Position numbers and translations under genes: made by a program
Source: an uncultured Lachnospiraceae bacterium
GTDB lineage: Bacteria > Bacillota > Clostridia > Lachnospirales > Lachnospiraceae
Assembly: GCA_937915975.1 (NCBI GenBank)
Contig: CALGGL010000281.1
Location: forward strand, 1-8,362
Length of the DNA: 8,362 nt
Reading direction: 5' to 3'
The notes under the pieces: model-generated
Told to the model about the DNA's origin: nothing
Databases searched by the model: none
Seen by the model: only the letters and a program-made list of their open reading frames with translations
In this document: positions 6,333 to 8,362 of the stretch, piece after piece
Position numbering within the stretch: position 1 is the stretch's first letter
How the letters are laid out: each line of letters begins with the position of its first letter

Positions 6333-7130
6333 TTACTCCAAATATTTTTCCTTAAGTTTTCTTTGTTCTTCCTTGCTTATATGTAGACCAAATGTTATAA
6401 AGCTCTCAAAGCTTCCAAACCTATCATCAATCTCTTTATATAATGTATCCAGATAGTCCGGTTCGGCACCAAATAAAAACCGTAGTGCCTCCTCGGATTT
6501 TTCAGATTTAACACCTGTCATATTTTGAAGCATATTAATAAGTGAATTTATATCCTCTTTAAGATACACATTGGTTTTAAGATAATCCTCTTTTATTACC
6601 TCTTTATCCACTCCCAAAATCTCTTCAACTATCACTGATGCAAAGCCTGCTCTGTCCTTACCTGCCGTACAGTGCCACAGCACTCCTTTATCCCTATCCT
6701 CAAGTAACAGCCTTACAAACTTTTCGTATTGGGAAATCGGAAAATCTCCTCCTACAAATCCGATATATGTATTACACATATATGCCTTGGCTTTTTCCGG
6801 TTCCATCATAAGCATTTCCATTGCCTTCTCATCAGCATCCTTTTCTCTTGTAACACCTGCTGTGAGACTTTCAATTATCGGAAGATGATAATAATCAATC
6901 TGTCCAATAGCAGGATCGGGCTTTTCTTCCTTTTCCTTATCCGTACGGAAATCAATTATAACATCTACACAATCCGAAAGCTTCTTTAAATCATTTACAC
7001 TTGCCTCAAACAAATGTCCGCTTCTTATAAGCTTTCCTTTTTTTATACTTTTATTATCCTTTGTCACCATTCCGCCAAGATCTCTGGTATTGTGCAGGTT
7101 CTCAAATTTTAAAAGAATACTCTCGTTCAT
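6333..7130 (-). CDS. Tyrosine-protein phosphatase-like protein (Y_phosphatase3 type)
   Basis: The 265-residue cytoplasmic protein begins with the N-terminal signature NTRDLGG (14-20), followed by LIRSGHL (34-40) and DVIIDFRTDKE (56-66), as in bacterial PF13350 phosphatases related to MptpB and IphP. The phosphate-binding loop is HCTAGKDRAG at 153-162, giving C154 as nucleophile and R160 as phosphate-binding arginine (the C-X5-R rule). The family usually has RTG; here Thr is replaced by Ala at 161, one base change away. Members dephosphorylate phosphotyrosine, sometimes phosphoserine or phosphoinositides. The substrate here is unknown. The ATG at 7128-7130 starts five bases after the GH13 stop. 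The Shine-Dalgarno (AGAGA within the GH13 3' end) is weak, suggesting coupled translation. Activity is likely but the substitution leaves some doubt. Confidence 0.87.
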   Translation of the reverse strand: MNESILLKFENLHNTRDLGGMVTKDNKSIKKGKLIRSGHLFEASVNDLKKLSDCVDVIIDFRTDKEKEEKPDPAIGQIDYYHLPIIESLTAGVTREKDADEKAMEMLMMEPEKAKAYMCNTYIGFVGGDFPISQYEKFVRLLLEDRDKGVLWHCTAGKDRAGFASVIVEEILGVDKEVIKEDYLKTNVYLKEDINSLINMLQNMTGVKSEKSEEALRFLFGAEPDYLDTLYKEIDDRFGSFESFITFGLHISKEEQRKLKEKYLE

Positions 7131-7135
7131 ATCAT

Positions 7136-8362
7136 TTATCTCTCTTCAAAAATTATAAAGGATTGCGATTTGACTAGTTTTCCATCCATCCCGCCTATCT
7201 CAAATATTTTCTCATGCCCGCTTACATCAACACCGGTTGAAACCGCCTTGTTTATTGGATTTACCAATATAATCAGACTGCCTCTTTTATAGACAAAGGC
7301 TTCATCCTTTTTACTGCAAATAACTTCAAATGAACCGTCCGCCTGCAGGTCCTCATACTTATGTCTTAAAAAAAGTATCTTCTTCACAGTATTTAAAAGC
7401 GAAGCTTCATCTTCAATCTGCTTTTCCACAGATACTGCGGCTTCACTCTCATCAACCGGCAGATATAAAAGCTTCTTTTCCGCTGTTGAAAATCCGTCAT
7501 TTAAACCATTATTCCACTGCATAGGCGTTCTGCTTCCGGTACGTGTATATCCACCCTCCTTCGATGGCATATCAGGTATATATCTCATACCAATCTCATC
7601 GCCATAATATAAAAACGGTACTCCGGGCATGGTAAATAAAAATGCATATGCAACCTTCAATTCATCTTCACTTAAATTAAAGCTTGGTCTTATCGTATCG
7701 TGATTACAGGTCATAAAGCTTATATATCCTTGATCTTTGGTAAGATTATATTTTGTGAGATAGTCCTCCAAAAATCTGTTTATATCACCATCCGCATCAC
7801 TCTTAAAATAGCTGTTATCAACTTCATTTGATTCATAATCTCGCATAAGTGTATTGTATCCGTTATGCATATGATCAAGATAAAAATCCATGTCAAAACC
7901 TGCACTGTTTACAGCAAGGCGCGGATTGCTCCACTCGGAAACCATAGCAGCCTCAGGATATTCATTATCAAGCATAGCTCTTATATCACGCCATACCTCA
8001 CAGGTGCCGGACTTATCCTCATCATCATCCTTAACAAGTGAGTCAGCCATATCCACTCGAAAACCGTCACAGCCCATATCAAGCCAGAAACGCATAACAT
8101 CCTTTATCGCCTCTCTGGTTGCAATCGCATCTTCCTCATACATACCCGTCTGCCAGCTTTCCTTCTTTTCCTTCCATCCGTAATTAAGTGCAGGCTGGCA
8201 CTTAAAAAAGTTAAGCATATATGTACCGTTTCTTTCGGTTTCACCGCCTATATACGGATGATTTGCTATACCCTTAATCCAGAAATCAGTCCAAATGTAC
8301 CTGCCTGAATATTTATTTTTAGTTGTTTTTCCACTTTCTTTAAACCATATATGTTCCTCGGA
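7136..8362 (-). CDS. GH13 alpha-amylase-family glycoside hydrolase (alpha-glucosidase-like), 5' end outside the window
   Basis: The frame is open to the right edge; 408 residues are present and the N-terminal part of the barrel is missing. The Met at 8216-8218 is internal, because clear GH13 sequence (HIWFKES, YIWTDFW, GTYMLNFF) continues upstream of it. Visible catalytic regions are GFRVDMADS with the Asp nucleophile (partial residue 104, codon 8051-8053), VSEW with the Glu acid/base (residue 143), and CNHDTIRPSF with the stabilising Asp (residue 222). FLYYGDEIGM and RTGSRTPMQWN follow, then a C-terminal beta domain. The RTPMQW signature is shared by cytoplasmic alpha-glucosidases, oligo-1,6-glucosidases and trehalose synthases. 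The likely role is retaining hydrolysis of alpha-glucosidic bonds in maltodextrin-type oligosaccharides, probably inside the cell, but a signal peptide cannot be checked. It is the most upstream gene seen in an operon with the phosphatase, the Rossmann protein and glycerate kinase. Confidence 0.92.
   Translation of the reverse strand, partial: SEEHIWFKESGKTTKNKYSGRYIWTDFWIKGIANHPYIGGETERNGTYMLNFFKCQPALNYGWKEKKESWQTGMYEEDAIATREAIKDVMRFWLDMGCDGFRVDMADSLVKDDDEDKSGTCEVWRDIRAMLDNEYPEAAMVSEWSNPRLAVNSAGFDMDFYLDHMHNGYNTLMRDYESNEVDNSYFKSDADGDINRFLEDYLTKYNLTKDQGYISFMTCNHDTIRPSFNLSEDELKVAYAFLFTMPGVPFLYYGDEIGMRYIPDMPSKEGGYTRTGSRTPMQWNNGLNDGFSTAEKKLLYLPVDESEAAVSVEKQIEDEASLLNTVKKILFLRHKYEDLQADGSFEVICSKKDEAFVYKRGSLIILVNPINKAVSTGVDVSGHEKIFEIGGMDGKLVKSQSFIIFEER

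Noticed and set aside
7136..8218. Taking the ATG at 8218 as the start of the GH13 gene
   Set aside because: The frame stays open to the window edge and the 48 codons upstream encode typical GH13 sequence, so this Met is internal.

Overview
The window reads as a fragment of a low-GC Firmicute chromosome, most likely a Lachnospiraceae-type gut or rumen bacterium. This is inferred from base composition, AAGGAG/GGAGG ribosome binding sites, strong TTGAAA/TATAAT-type promoters and the flavour of the proteins; no rRNA or marker gene is present to prove it. Every supportable gene lies on the minus strand, so transcription runs from high to low coordinates. Both window ends cut through genes. No tRNA, rRNA, CRISPR array, transposase, phage gene or plus-strand gene was found. 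The longest non-coding stretch is about 250 bases (2451-2704).

Region A (8362 to 4325) is a tightly packed operon. It holds a 5'-truncated GH13 alpha-glucosidase-like enzyme, a tyrosine-phosphatase-like protein of the Y_phosphatase3 type, an uncharacterised Rossmann/methyltransferase-like protein, and a glycerate 2-kinase. Gaps are 5, 1 and 18 bases. The promoter lies outside the window.

Region B (4320 to 2622) starts at a near-consensus promoter. Its leader carries a hairpin with a U-tract and then a 16-base dyad. It encodes two small-molecule SAM methyltransferases: an LCM/TcmP-like protein, and a UbiE-like protein interrupted by one in-frame TAA after which the homologous frame continues for 55 codons. 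A rho-independent terminator follows.

Region C (2610 to 2451) holds an unexplained compact structured or palindromic element with mutually exclusive helices, then a promoter.

Region D (2450 to 1) is a cyclic-di-GMP pair. A soluble GAF-like/GGDEF(degenerate)/EAL phosphodiesterase overlaps by 11 bases a TTG-started membrane sensor with a Cache-like domain and the beginning of a GGDEF domain. The last ~97 bases of that second frame no longer look like GGDEF; they look like polyribonucleotide nucleotidyltransferase (PNPase), so position ~80-97 is a chimeric junction. The second membrane helix expected between Cache and GGDEF is also missing.

I see no convincing new multi-gene system. The points most worth checking are the PNPase-like chimera at the left edge, the structured element at 2529-2610, the nonsense codon in the methyltransferase, and the regulated-looking leader at 4207-4320.
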